From Vibrio mimicus CAIM 602 (GTDB lineage: Bacteria > Pseudomonadota > Gammaproteobacteria > Enterobacterales > Vibrionaceae): DNA of 53,807 nucleotides. The stretch spans positions 1 to 53,807 of the forward strand of contig NZ_AOMO01000048.1 in NCBI RefSeq assembly GCF_000338875.1, in the 5' to 3' direction. Shown piece by piece: positions 17,470-26,191 of the stretch. A program made the position numbers and the translations under genes. The notes beneath the pieces were generated by a model. That model was not told the DNA's origin. It worked only from the letters and a program-made list of their open reading frames with translations, and did no database searches. The stretch's first letter is position 1; every line of letters begins with the position of its first letter.

Positions 17470-17485
17470 ACTTGCACTTTTCGTA
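17470..17485. promoter_or_regulatory. Candidate HpaA operator (copy 2), upstream of hpaC
   Basis: CTTGCACTTTTCGTAG differs at one of 16 positions from 3409-3424. It lies 118-133 bp from the hpaC start and only 19 bp from the divergent DUF2798 gene, so it could control either or both. The rest of the gap shows no other element that I could name. Confidence 0.55.
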
Positions 17486-17503
17486 GCAGATCAGAGATGA
17501 GAA

Positions 17504-17749
17504 ATGAGTAAAAAAGAGATTCTAATTCAAGCGATTTTAGGCTCGCTATTTATGGCATTAATGATGTCTGGTGTCATCTCTTTGAGCAAGGCGGGACTTA
17601 ACTTTCAATGGCTGAGTGCGTGGCGTGACTCTTTCTTTGTCGCATGGCCAGTGGCATTTGCTCTCAACCTTACTGTGATGCCGAAGATCCGCCGTGTTGC
17701 CCATTGGCTTGCTTATTTAGGTGCGGATAAATCCAGTGAGAATCAATAA
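17504..17749 (+). CDS. DUF2798-family small inner-membrane protein
   Basis: An 81-aa protein with two hydrophobic segments (about residues 8-28 and 44-62; GSLFMALMMSGVISL and FFVAWPVAFALNLTVMP) and a short basic tail. The spacing and the WPVAFALN motif resemble the DUF2798 family, whose function is unknown. It is divergent from hpaC, and the shared 16-bp motif is immediately upstream, so it may be co-induced with 4-HPA catabolism. A plain GAG-type ribosome site precedes the ATG. Confidence 0.75.
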   Translation: MSKKEILIQAILGSLFMALMMSGVISLSKAGLNFQWLSAWRDSFFVAWPVAFALNLTVMPKIRRVAHWLAYLGADKSSENQ

Positions 17750-17852
17750 AATGACGAGATCCCCCCTACATTGTAAGAGCGGCTTGGATAAAACAAGAAA
17801 AGAATAGAGGTGCATGGTTTTGAATGGCGTGAATAACGTGCCGATATAATTA

Positions 17853-17881
17853 AGCCCCCTTTCAACAAATAAAAGGAGGCT
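17853..17881 (-). terminator. Weak terminator-like hairpin after the aldehyde dehydrogenase
   Basis: AGCCTCCTTT / AAAGGGGGCT forms a 10-base stem with one mismatch just past the dehydrogenase stop, followed on the minus strand by TAATTATAT and not by a clean T tract. Confidence 0.35.
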
Positions 17882-17894
17882 CATGTAATTACTG

Positions 17895-19300
17895 TTACTT
17901 ATTAATATTAACGACTTGTAGCAGGCTGTTTTCAAGCAGACCTTCAAGGCCAAACTCGACGCCAAAGCCGGACATTTTACAGCCGCCAAACGGGGCATGT
18001 GGCAATACTTCGGCGTGACCGTTAATCCATACTGAACCACATTCCAGTTGGGAAGCGAGCTCAGTGGCTTGTTCGACCTCTCCCCAAATCGACCCACCTA
18101 AGCCCACTTCAACACTGTTGGCTGCGGCAATCGCATCACCAATTGTGGCGTACTTAATCACAGGCAGCACAGGGCCAAACTGTTCTTCTTCAACCACTCG
18201 CATGCCGCTTTGCGCGTTCCCGATAATTGTTGGTGGGAAAAAGTAGCCCGGCTTATCGAGCGATAACCGCCGGAGTATACCGTCGCACCTTGCTGTTTCG
18301 CCTCTTCGACGATCGAACTCACTTTCTCCAGTTGTTGTTTGTTTTGTACTGGGCCAAAAGTGACTCTAGGTTCACTACCATCACCCACAACTTGTTTCTC
18401 TGCTATTTCCGCCAGTTTTTGACACAGTGCATCGTGTTGAGATTCATGAACATAGAGGCGTTTTAATGCTGCGCAGGTCTGCCCCATATTGATAAAGGCA
18501 GTGGCAAACAAACCTTCTGCGATGGTATCAAGATCCGTATTCGGAAGTACGATACCAGCATCGTTTCCACCCAATTCGAGCGTTAAACGTTTAAGGTTGG
18601 CGGCCGCGGCTTGCATGATGTGTTGCCCCGTCACCGTTGAACCAGTAAACACCAATTTGTTGATGTCTTTGTGTTTACTCATTGCGCGGCCAATATCACC
18701 ACCGCCGGATACCACATTCAGTACACCTGGAGGTAACACAGCTTGCAGTAATTGCCCTAACTTAAGCGTATTAATCGGTGTCAGCTCCGAAGGCTTAAGC
18801 ACGACGGTATTACCCATGCGCAGCGCTGGAATGATATGCCAAATAGCTATCATCAGAGGCCAGTTCCAAGGAGTGATGGAACCTACTACTCCGATTGACC
18901 TTCTGCGCCCTTCAATACGCTTGGTATCAGAGTCCTCATACACTTCGACCGGAATTTCAATGCTCGCGGTATGCCTTGTCCATGCCACTGCGCCTCCCAC
19001 TTCCATATGTGCAAGCTGGATGGGCTTACCTTGCTCTCTGACAATGATATCCGCCAATTCACCCGCGTGTTGTTCAATCGCATCCGCGATCTGGTTGATG
19101 TATCCATCACGCTGTGCCTGGGTTAGCGCACTCCATTTCGGATACGCCGCTTTGGCGCTCTCAACGGCTTTATTGAGCTGAGCGATAGAGGCCACGGGAG
19201 CAGAAAAAGCAGCTTGTTCATTGGCTGGATTGAGCACGATGTTTGATGGCATTTCACCTTGTACAGTTTGACCACCAATAGTCATTCCAAATAGGTTCAT
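17895..19300 (-). pseudogene. NAD-dependent aldehyde dehydrogenase, frameshifted; possible 4-hydroxyphenylacetaldehyde dehydrogenase
   Basis: An aldehyde dehydrogenase of about 468 aa if repaired. The N-terminal part shows SITPWNWPLMIAIWHIIPAL, FTGSTVTG, LTLELGGNDAGIVL and GQTCAALKRLYVHE with the catalytic Cys. The frame breaks near 18260 after YSGGYRS, and the other frame supplies DKPGYFFPPTIIGNAQSGM and the usual C-terminus (EEEQFGPVLPVI, HAPFGGCKMSGFG) to 17895. One missing base explains it; this site is not an obvious homopolymer. It is the last gene of the amine-oxidation operon. Converting the aldehyde released by the amine oxidase to 4-HPA is inferred from location. AAGGAA precedes the ATG. 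Confidence 0.85.
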
Positions 19301-19327
19301 TGTGAGTTCCTTTCGTTTCGACGTTCG

Positions 19328-20815
19328 TTATTGTGTTTTTGTTTGATTATCTCTAACCATGCTGTAAACAAAGATGCCAATAGAAATGACGATCATGCTG
19401 AGCAAAGTTAGGCTGATTGGTCTGTCCCAAAAAATTGAGAAATCGCCGTTAGACACTCCAAGTGCTTGCTTGGCACGCGCGATAAATACCGGACCCAGTA
19501 CTAAACCTAAAATGATGGGTACTGCTGGAATCTGCTCGCGTTTGAGAATGTAACCAAACACGGCAAAACCAAGCGCGATAAGCGCATCCGTAAATTGATA
19601 GTTTTGGCTGTAACTGCCAATGAAACCGAGCACCAGAATCAATGCACCGATGAATCGGCCACGAATTCGTGTCAGATTAACAATCCATTTGCTGCTGAAA
19701 GTTAAGTAGATGAACGCCACAATATTGATTAAAAACAGCGCGATGTATAAGCCCGAAATAAATTCTGGTCGTTCAGCGAATAGCGTCGGCCCGGGTATGT
19801 AGTTGTGAACCATAAACACAGAGAGCACCATGGCCATCAGTGCATCGGCAGGAATACCGAAAGCCAGCAGAGGCACCATGACGGAAGCGGTCACCGCATT
19901 ATTGGATGTTTCAGAAGCTATCAATCCTTCTTCAGCGCCTTGCCCAAATTTCTCGGGCTGTTTAGATAATTTCTGCGCTAACGTGTACGAGAAAAACTGC
20001 GAACCAAATTCACCTACGCCGGGCAATAATCCCATGATCACCCCCAGAATCGCCGAGCGTATTGCTGTCCATTTGTGTTTCATCACCACCAGCATGCCGG
20101 AAAAGCGCCCTTTCCCTTTGTATGTGGTTACCTGTGAATCGTTTCCTTTCTGTGATAACAAAACGAAGGCTTGCGACATCGCAAATAAACCAATCACAGT
20201 AGGAACCAACGGCACACCACCAAACAACCATTCTTGGTTGAAGGTGTAGGTCATGGTGTTGTATGAACGGTCGATGCCAATCGTGCCCAGAAAAATTCCC
20301 AGTCCTAACATCATTGCTGCGGCGAACGCTTGTTTATAGTGCGCCATGACCACAAAAATCATCCCGAGTGCCGCTAACATCGCAAACTCTGCCGAGCCAA
20401 AATGCATAGCAATTCTCGATAATAAAGGCGCTAAGAGTACCAGTGACAACACACTCACCATGCCACCGAAGAAAGAAGACGAATAGGCAATCGACAATGC
20501 ACGTTTCCCCTCGCCTTTTTGCGTCATAGGGTAACCATCGTAGGTCGTCAGCACGGCAACGGGGGTACCGGGCGTGTTCATCAATATCGCCGGAATAGCG
20601 CCGCCGTACCATGCTCCACCATAAACACCGAGCAACAGTGTTACCGCTGGTAACGGATCCATATTGAATGTCATAGGCAAAAGAATGGCCATTACGCCTG
20701 CTGGCTCTAACCCTGGGATGGAGCCGATCGATACGCCTAAAATCGCCCCACACACAATGGCGAGAACCACTTGCATGGTGAGTATTTCATGTATTCCGAG
20801 AAAAATAGTGTCCAT
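19328..20815 (-). CDS. Tripartite tricarboxylate transporter permease, TctA family
   Basis: A 495-aa inner-membrane protein with about twelve hydrophobic segments. The TctA signatures are visible: GSIPGLEPAGVMAILLPMTF near residue 32, YGGAWYGGAIPAILMNTPGTP near 66, LGVIMGLLPGVGEFGSQFFSY near 255 (outline) and SNNAVTASVMVPLLAFGIP. It is the large channel subunit and works with TctB and the periplasmic receptor TctC, all adjacent on the same strand. The 22-base gap after tctB and weak ribosome site suggest coupling. Ligand unknown; see the operon description. Confidence 0.93.
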   Translation of the reverse strand: MDTIFLGIHEILTMQVVLAIVCGAILGVSIGSIPGLEPAGVMAILLPMTFNMDPLPAVTLLLGVYGGAWYGGAIPAILMNTPGTPVAVLTTYDGYPMTQKGEGKRALSIAYSSSFFGGMVSVLSLVLLAPLLSRIAMHFGSAEFAMLAALGMIFVVMAHYKQAFAAAMMLGLGIFLGTIGIDRSYNTMTYTFNQEWLFGGVPLVPTVIGLFAMSQAFVLLSQKGNDSQVTTYKGKGRFSGMLVVMKHKWTAIRSAILGVIMGLLPGVGEFGSQFFSYTLAQKLSKQPEKFGQGAEEGLIASETSNNAVTASVMVPLLAFGIPADALMAMVLSVFMVHNYIPGPTLFAERPEFISGLYIALFLINIVAFIYLTFSSKWIVNLTRIRGRFIGALILVLGFIGSYSQNYQFTDALIALGFAVFGYILKREQIPAVPIILGLVLGPVFIARAKQALGVSNGDFSIFWDRPISLTLLSMIVISIGIFVYSMVRDNQTKTQ

Positions 20816-20836
20816 ATCTATACCGCGTCCGATTTA

Positions 20837-21430
20837 CTACAAGTACCTATTGGCAAAGTCAGCCATGGAGTCAGGGAGCAATGAAAATAACCACACATCC
20901 GGCAACCACAATGCAATGACCACTCTAAACACCAGTACGATAAGGACGATGGCGAAAAAAGAAGTCGCAATCCAAAAACGGGTAAACAGATTGCTGATCC
21001 AAAGCATGGTGAGCACCAAGATAAAACTCGATAACGCAAAACCGATGATCGACAAACTGAAGATATATAAAGAAAAGAACCCGCTAATGATGACGGCAGT
21101 GCGATATTTACTGATGGCACTGAAGGTTAACTCGATAGGATTAATACATTTGAGATGGTCAAAGTGCTTTATCGTATTCACCAACAGGTAAATTCCACTA
21201 AACAGAGCAATGATGCTTAAACCTAGCAAAGGCGCGACATAGGGCTGAGAAAACCAACCATGCGCATTTTGCACCTCTCCAGCCTGACTGGGTTGCAATA
21301 AGATGAGTGCAATCGAGCCAATAAATGACAGCAAATAGAAATAGTAGTGGGATGGAAGATTTTCCGTCGCAAGCACCGCTCTTTCTTCTTGTTCCAGAAT
21401 CACTTCATTGATTTCAATCGTCATATTCAT
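20837..21430 (-). CDS. Tripartite tricarboxylate transporter small permease, TctB family
   Basis: A 197-aa membrane protein with four or five hydrophobic segments (for example YYFYLLSFIGSIALILL and IIGFALSSFILVLTMLW). The frame opens at 21481, but the ATG at 21430 (MNMTIEINEVILEQEE) is preferred because GGGAG lies 4 bases upstream and the earlier residues overlap the gap after tctC; the second ATG at 21424 is also possible. Sequence conservation in TctB is low, so the call leans on size, topology and its place between TctC and TctA. Confidence 0.85.
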   Translation of the reverse strand: MNMTIEINEVILEQEERAVLATENLPSHYYFYLLSFIGSIALILLQPSQAGEVQNAHGWFSQPYVAPLLGLSIIALFSGIYLLVNTIKHFDHLKCINPIELTFSAISKYRTAVIISGFFSLYIFSLSIIGFALSSFILVLTMLWISNLFTRFWIATSFFAIVLIVLVFRVVIALWLPDVWLFSLLPDSMADFANRYL

Positions 21431-21491
21431 ACGACTCCCAGAAAAATGAGGTGAGTATGCGAGCAGGGGAAGCTTACTCACCTCATTGGTT

Positions 21492-22433
21492 TTACTTCAT
21501 GTAGCTGAGCAACTCTTTAGCACTGGCAAAGTCATTATCAATAATTTGCTGCGCATCTTTACTGCCTATCCAAAACACGTTGGCTCCCGTGCTCTCACTC
21601 AAGGCCGTTACCTTGTCGGTCTGCAACGCTTTTTGAGCGATATCTGCAATCACTTGTTTAATGTTGTCTGGAGTGCCCTTTTTCACGAACAAGCCATTCC
21701 ACGTAGTTTGCGCTATGCCTGTTTGTTCTTTCAGCGTTGCCACATTAGGACTGATGCTTAAACGGTCGTGAGTAATAGAAGCAATGATCTTGACCTCTCC
21801 AGACTTCAAACAAGACAGGATGGTTTGCGTAACGGTGTTAATGACATCTGCATCGCCATTCGCGAGTGTCGAGCAGTTAATGGCATCAAACGGAGCATTA
21901 GAGGAAAATTTAAGCCCGATTTGATCCGCCGCTTTAAACGTAATTGCCGTGGGAAGGGCTTGATAACCGAAATGAGCCAGCGAAACATTATTGTTCTGTG
22001 AGTAATCCGCCAGCTCTTTCAAGTTGTTGTATGGCGCATCAGCTTTTGCAGCAATCACAAAAGGATAATCAAGAAAGATCCCCACTGGCTCAAAGGTGGT
22101 TTGATCAAAAGGCGCGTTACCTGAAAGGATGTGCGTAGTAAGAATATCGGCAACAAACGATCCAATCGTCAGCCCATCTGGACGCGCTCGGGAAACTTCC
22201 GCCGCGCCAATGATTCCCGCACCGCCGGGTTTATTCACCACTGTGGCTGGCTTGCCTGTTTCTTTCGACATCTCTTCTGCAATCAGGCGCGTCAATACGT
22301 CTTCCAAATCACCTGGGGGCCATGGCACAACATATTTTACCGGGCGATTGGGGTAATCGGCTGCGATACTGGTCATTGGTGCAAAAATGGATGCCAGTGC
22401 GATGGCAGTGATCAATTTAGTCCTTTTCATCAT
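21492..22433 (-). CDS. Tripartite tricarboxylate transporter substrate-binding protein, TctC (Bug) family
   Basis: A 313-aa periplasmic receptor. A signal peptide (MMKRTKLITAIALASIFAPM, likely cut after the SIAA near residue 25) is followed by the family start YPNRPVKYVVPWPPG and the VVNKPGGAGIIGAAEVSRA region. The family binds carboxylates and some aromatic acids; the ligand cannot be read from sequence. Two ATG codons in a row follow AAGGA, and the second (22430) has the better spacing. First of the three transporter genes, after uspA. Confidence 0.92.
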   Translation of the reverse strand: MMKRTKLITAIALASIFAPMTSIAADYPNRPVKYVVPWPPGDLEDVLTRLIAEEMSKETGKPATVVNKPGGAGIIGAAEVSRARPDGLTIGSFVADILTTHILSGNAPFDQTTFEPVGIFLDYPFVIAAKADAPYNNLKELADYSQNNNVSLAHFGYQALPTAITFKAADQIGLKFSSNAPFDAINCSTLANGDADVINTVTQTILSCLKSGEVKIIASITHDRLSISPNVATLKEQTGIAQTTWNGLFVKKGTPDNIKQVIADIAQKALQTDKVTALSESTGANVFWIGSKDAQQIIDNDFASAKELLSYMK

Positions 22434-22473
22434 GATTCCTTTTGTACTCTGAAGCTGGTGATGTCCAGCGTTT

Positions 22474-22959
22474 CTATTTCTTTGCTATGGGTACGATCAA
22501 TACGGGTACTTCACTTTTCTGCAGAACTTTATTCGCTGTAGAACCGAGAAATACTCTGGACAGCTCGCTCGATTTTCGATTGCCCATAACAATCAATCCG
22601 GCATTAAACTGCTTGGCTGTGTTGATGATCACCTCCTCTGGATTGCCAAATTGAACACATATCGAAAACTGAACCTGAATATCCAAATCCGTCAGTTTTT
22701 CATTGATGTATCTATGGATCCGCGTTTTAAGCTTTTCAATAAGTTCTTTTTTGTGCTGAGTGGAGTGCAGCTTTTCCATATCACTAGGCAAGTAGGAATA
22801 GGAAATGTCTGGCGTGATCACATCCGCCTTATTTACCGCATGCACATAGATGATTTTTGAACCATGCTTTACTGCTTGATTAATCGCCGCTTCAAAAACT
22901 TTACGGCTTCCATTATTTGCATCTGATGCATAAACAATTGCGTCAATATTCACTGCCAT
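22474..22959 (-). CDS. Universal stress protein (UspA family)
   Basis: A 161-aa cytoplasmic protein of the UspA alpha/beta fold: AVNIDAIVYASDANNGSRKV at the N-terminus, then GLIVMGNRKSSELSRVFLGS and VPVLIVPIAKK at the end. The ATP-binding pattern G-x2-G-x9-G-S/T is only partly kept (MGNRKSS lacks the second Gly; FLGSTA is present), so nucleotide binding is uncertain. The start at 22959 (second ATG) has AGGA 7 bases upstream; the ATG at 22965 is too close to it. Its place inside a catabolic and transport operon is unusual. Confidence 0.87.
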   Translation of the reverse strand: MAVNIDAIVYASDANNGSRKVFEAAINQAVKHGSKIIYVHAVNKADVITPDISYSYLPSDMEKLHSTQHKKELIEKLKTRIHRYINEKLTDLDIQVQFSICVQFGNPEEVIINTAKQFNAGLIVMGNRKSSELSRVFLGSTANKVLQKSEVPVLIVPIAKK

Positions 22960-23018
22960 ATCCATTTCCTACCTATTCAACAACTGGGTACGAGTACCTT
23001 TCCATTCAGCAGCTCAAT

Positions 23019-24311
23019 TCACCATCGGCTAAACCGATAAGGGGTCGGATCGACAATCGGGACATTCCCCATGATTAAGTCTGCCGCCAAATGCCCTGAA
23101 GCGGGACCAGTACCAAAGCCATGACCAGAGAATCCGGTTGCCAGTGTTAAACCGGGAATCTTTGCGACATGATCAATGACCGGATTAGAGTCTGGCGTGA
23201 CGTCAATCAGCCCTGCCCATGCTTCGTCTATTTCAGCTTTTTCAAACATGGGATAGGCTTGACGCAAATTGGTCAGCGCTTCATTGTTCAAACTTGGGTT
23301 AGGGTTGGGATTGAGCGTTCTCACGGTTTCAAACGGCGTTTCGCTTTGCGCTTTCCAGCGGCGCGGCATTCTTAAATCATCCACAAAGTGCTTGCCGAGT
23401 TTGATTCGTAGAAAGCTGCGTTGATGCTTAAGCTGTTCTAGGTAACGGTGACCAATCAGCAAATGGTCAAGACAGACAGGTGCATCCAGTGCCCCACGTT
23501 GAGTAATGACAAAACCGCCATTGTGGTGCTTACGAAATGAAAAGTTAGACGCGCCTACAGCAATATCCGTCGGGCCGTCCATCGGCTTGGTTCTCATGAC
23601 AGAGCAGATCAAAGGTAACGTTGGCAAAGAAACACCCAGATTACCCAAGAAGCGTCTTGACCACGCACCACCAGCTAACAAAACCTGATCGCAGTTTATT
23701 TCCCCCTTCTCTGTTACCACGCCGCTGACTCGCCCCGCGGACATGGAAAGGCCACGCACCGCACAAAACTGTACGACCTGAGCACCGAGCTCAACGGCTT
23801 TTTCTAAGATTTTCACGGTTGCGATACAAGGTTCAGCTCGGCCATCTGAAGGGGTGTAAATCGCGCCTTTCCAAGAGCGATGACTACTGCCAAGCATCGC
23901 ATTAATCTTGCTACTGCTCAGCAAAGTGGAGTCAAGATCCAAAGAGTCCACTGAGTTTAACCAGTCTTGGTAGATATCCATTTGTTGCTCGGTATCCGCA
24001 AGAAACATAATCCCAGCCTGTTTATAACCAAGATCATGCCCGACCCTTTGCGGCATCTCTGCCCACAATCTGTCCGCAGCCAACGCCAAGGGAACATCTT
24101 CTTGGTGTCGGCTGGTTTTGCGAATCCAACCTAAGTTTCTTGATGACTGTTCACCCGCAACATAACCTTTTTCGATCAAAACCACAGGCACATTACTCTC
24201 AGCCAAGGTTAACGCCGCACTTGCGCCAACAATGCCACCGCCGATAATCACCACACCCGTGGACTTGGGCAAAACGTTGGATGTTTCAAGCCGTATGATA
24301 TTTTTTGTCAT
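23019..24311 (-). CDS. FAD-dependent oxidoreductase (D-amino acid oxidase / glycine oxidase-like fold)
   Basis: A 430-aa flavoprotein. The N-terminal Rossmann segment GVVIIGGGIVGASAALTLAE (about residues 19-38) binds FAD, and VLIEKGYVAGEQSSRNLGWI follows as in the DAO family. The C-terminal ATGFSGHGFGTGPASGHLAA is the second FAD motif. Start ATG 24311 with GAGGG 7 bases upstream is preferred over the 11 extra codons of the open frame. It lies with RidA and an ornithine-cyclodeaminase-like gene, an arrangement I associate with bacterial tyramine/aromatic amine oxidation. RidA would clear imine intermediates. The exact amine is not provable from sequence. Confidence 0.87.
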   Translation of the reverse strand: MTKNIIRLETSNVLPKSTGVVIIGGGIVGASAALTLAESNVPVVLIEKGYVAGEQSSRNLGWIRKTSRHQEDVPLALAADRLWAEMPQRVGHDLGYKQAGIMFLADTEQQMDIYQDWLNSVDSLDLDSTLLSSSKINAMLGSSHRSWKGAIYTPSDGRAEPCIATVKILEKAVELGAQVVQFCAVRGLSMSAGRVSGVVTEKGEINCDQVLLAGGAWSRRFLGNLGVSLPTLPLICSVMRTKPMDGPTDIAVGASNFSFRKHHNGGFVITQRGALDAPVCLDHLLIGHRYLEQLKHQRSFLRIKLGKHFVDDLRMPRRWKAQSETPFETVRTLNPNPNPSLNNEALTNLRQAYPMFEKAEIDEAWAGLIDVTPDSNPVIDHVAKIPGLTLATGFSGHGFGTGPASGHLAADLIMGNVPIVDPTPYRFSRW

Positions 24312-24348
24312 CCTAAAACCCTCACTCGTCTTAATAAGGTGCAAACCA

Positions 24349-24771
24349 TTATCTTGAGAGTACTATTTCCTCAACGTCCGCTTGTGATGCACCGCGATAC
24401 GCCGTCACTTCAATTTCTACTTCATAAATTGAGGAACCCAGCGGTGGGCACGTCACTGTCGTGGTGGGGTTTACGCCACGAAACTTAGTGCCAATAAACT
24501 CCATCACAGCAGGAACGTTATCTGGGTTTTGGATAAATACCTTTGAGCTGATGACATCTTTCAAGCTTGCCTCTACCGATGCTAAAGCGACTTCAATATT
24601 GGTAAACACTTGTTCTGTCTGCTCAAAGACATCTTTTGGCATCTCACCCGTTGCAGGGTTACGGCCTGCGGTGTTAGAAACAAAAATCCAGTTATCGACA
24701 GCCACTACTCGTGAGTAGCTAGCAACCTCTTCCAGCTTTGAGCCGGTTTTTACCTTTACGATACGTGTCAT
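24349..24771 (-). CDS. RidA/YjgF-family protein (enamine/imine deaminase-like)
   Basis: A 140-aa protein of the Rid family: GSKLEEVASYSRVVAVDNWI, VSNTAGRNPATGEMPKD, and a C-terminal NPTTTVTCPPLGSSIYEVEI. Canonical RidA has an Arg before the C-terminal strand (in a position such as R105); here the TVTCPP region replaces the usual RxxV pattern, so it may be a Rid subfamily member with a different activity. It lies between the OCD-like and FAD oxidoreductase genes, where hydrolysing imines released by flavin oxidation is a reasonable role. AAGGAAG precedes the ATG. Confidence 0.85.
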   Translation of the reverse strand: MTRIVKVKTGSKLEEVASYSRVVAVDNWIFVSNTAGRNPATGEMPKDVFEQTEQVFTNIEVALASVEASLKDVISSKVFIQNPDNVPAVMEFIGTKFRGVNPTTTVTCPPLGSSIYEVEIEVTAYRGASQADVEEIVLSR

Positions 24772-24813
24772 GAAGAACTTCCTTTTCCGTTTTTTACCTA
24801 GTTTTCTGCGTTG

Positions 24814-25953
24814 TTATTTGAGTTCGGGTTTGTCCCAAAGATTGAGACTGACACCAATTCCTTTCTCTTTGGCATTGCGATAAATCTTGGTTGCCCATGC
24901 CACATCTTCGACTGGCATACCGCCGACCGAGAGAATGATGATTTCCTCATCGTTTCGGCGTTTTGGTGTCTCGCCAGCCACAATTGAACCGAGATCATCA
25001 AGATCATTGAGCGTGAGCGTTCCTTCTTCGAGCATGTCCATAAAGCGCACGCCAACCAGAGGAATGGTGTTATGTGCTGGTTTTGGTACTTCCTCATACC
25101 ACGCTTGGTACAGGCCGGTATTGTCGAGAACTTTACGTACATCGCCCCGCTCCATCCCTTCATCCAGACGACAACTGGCTGGCATCGCCAAAAAAGCCCC
25201 CGGTTTAACCCATTCACGTTTCACTTCGGGATAAAGGCTTGGGTCGCCCGTTTCACCTGAATTGCAGTAAGTGATGAGATCAGAACCGCGAACCACTTCT
25301 TCAATGGTATCGACAACGTCGACATGAGTGATTTGTGGGAATGTCGCGGAAACCCAAGTAAGGAAGCTATCGAGGCTCTTTTGACCACGACCTCTGATTT
25401 TGATGGTGTCGATTTTTGGACACGCAGCCATAAATGCGGCAACGGTGGTTTTCCCCATCACACCAGGCCCTAGCAGGCCAATGACCTTGGAATCTTTACG
25501 TGCGAGGTAACGCGCCCCCACTCCTGGAATTGCACCAGTTCGGTAAGCCGACAGTAAGTTGGCCGACATAATTGCCAAGGGCGCGCTGGTTTCGATGTCA
25601 TTTAGAATGAACATCAAGATAGAACGCGGAAGATCTTTCTCACGGTTGGCGATGTTCGAGCCATACCACTTCACGCCACAGGTACCAAAATTTCCCCCTA
25701 AGTAGGCTGGCATCGCCATCAGGCGACGGTCTGCGGTCGGCTTGGGCATGGTTGGAATGGGCGACTCTTGCGGAAACGTAATCATGGCACCATGAGAATC
25801 ATTATTCGGCCCCGCCATGCGGTAATCGCCTTGATGCAGTAGTGCGAACATCTCTTCCATTGTGTCCACACATGCCGACATATCCGTCACGCCAGCTTTA
25901 ATCATGTCTGGTTCAGATAGGTAGATGAAATCGATTTTTGTGTTACTAGACAT
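24814..25953 (-). CDS. Ornithine cyclodeaminase/mu-crystallin-family protein, possibly tyramine oxidase subunit B
   Basis: A 379-aa protein of the OCD/mu-crystallin fold. The Rossmann motif SKVIGLLGPGVMGKTTVAAF is near residue 153, and SANLLSAYRTGAIPGVGARY precedes it as in OCD proteins. The insert GAMITFPQESPIPTMPKPTADRR in outline, and the general length, resemble proteins that databases label tyramine oxidase subunit B; this label is from memory. First gene of the operon that continues with RidA and the FAD oxidoreductase. AGGAA lies 6 bases before the ATG. It could instead be a true cyclodeaminase or imine reductase. Confidence 0.78.
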   Translation of the reverse strand: MSSNTKIDFIYLSEPDMIKAGVTDMSACVDTMEEMFALLHQGDYRMAGPNNDSHGAMITFPQESPIPTMPKPTADRRLMAMPAYLGGNFGTCGVKWYGSNIANREKDLPRSILMFILNDIETSAPLAIMSANLLSAYRTGAIPGVGARYLARKDSKVIGLLGPGVMGKTTVAAFMAACPKIDTIKIRGRGQKSLDSFLTWVSATFPQITHVDVVDTIEEVVRGSDLITYCNSGETGDPSLYPEVKREWVKPGAFLAMPASCRLDEGMERGDVRKVLDNTGLYQAWYEEVPKPAHNTIPLVGVRFMDMLEEGTLTLNDLDDLGSIVAGETPKRRNDEEIIILSVGGMPVEDVAWATKIYRNAKEKGIGVSLNLWDKPELK

Positions 25954-26111
25954 ACGTGTTCCTACTTCCCTGTTTTTATCCCAGCTGGCTTTGTAAGGCT
26001 TGCTTAAGCACTTTCAATCAACTGAGTGATTTATCTGTTACGGCAGATACTAGAGTGAAGCCACGCATTGATATTGAATTTTTGCGACACATCTCATGGG
26101 TCACATCACAA

Positions 26112-26155
26112 AAATGATTAACATATAAACAATATAAATTTACAAATGATTAACA
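26112..26155. promoter_or_regulatory. Two 12-bp direct repeats, candidate AraC-type operator
   Basis: AAATGATTAACA occurs at 26112-26123 and exactly again at 26144-26155. The 32-bp offset is three helical turns, putting both on one face of DNA, as AraC-family dimers need. They lie between the amine-oxidation operon and its divergent AraC-type regulator. Confidence 0.5.
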
Positions 26156-26191
26156 AGGTGGGAATTTGAAGTTCTGTTGTTGAATGAGTCA

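Noticed and set aside
26060..26110. CRP-like half-site TCACA in the AraC divergent promoter
   Set aside because: Only one half-site is clear; the partner is at the wrong spacing.
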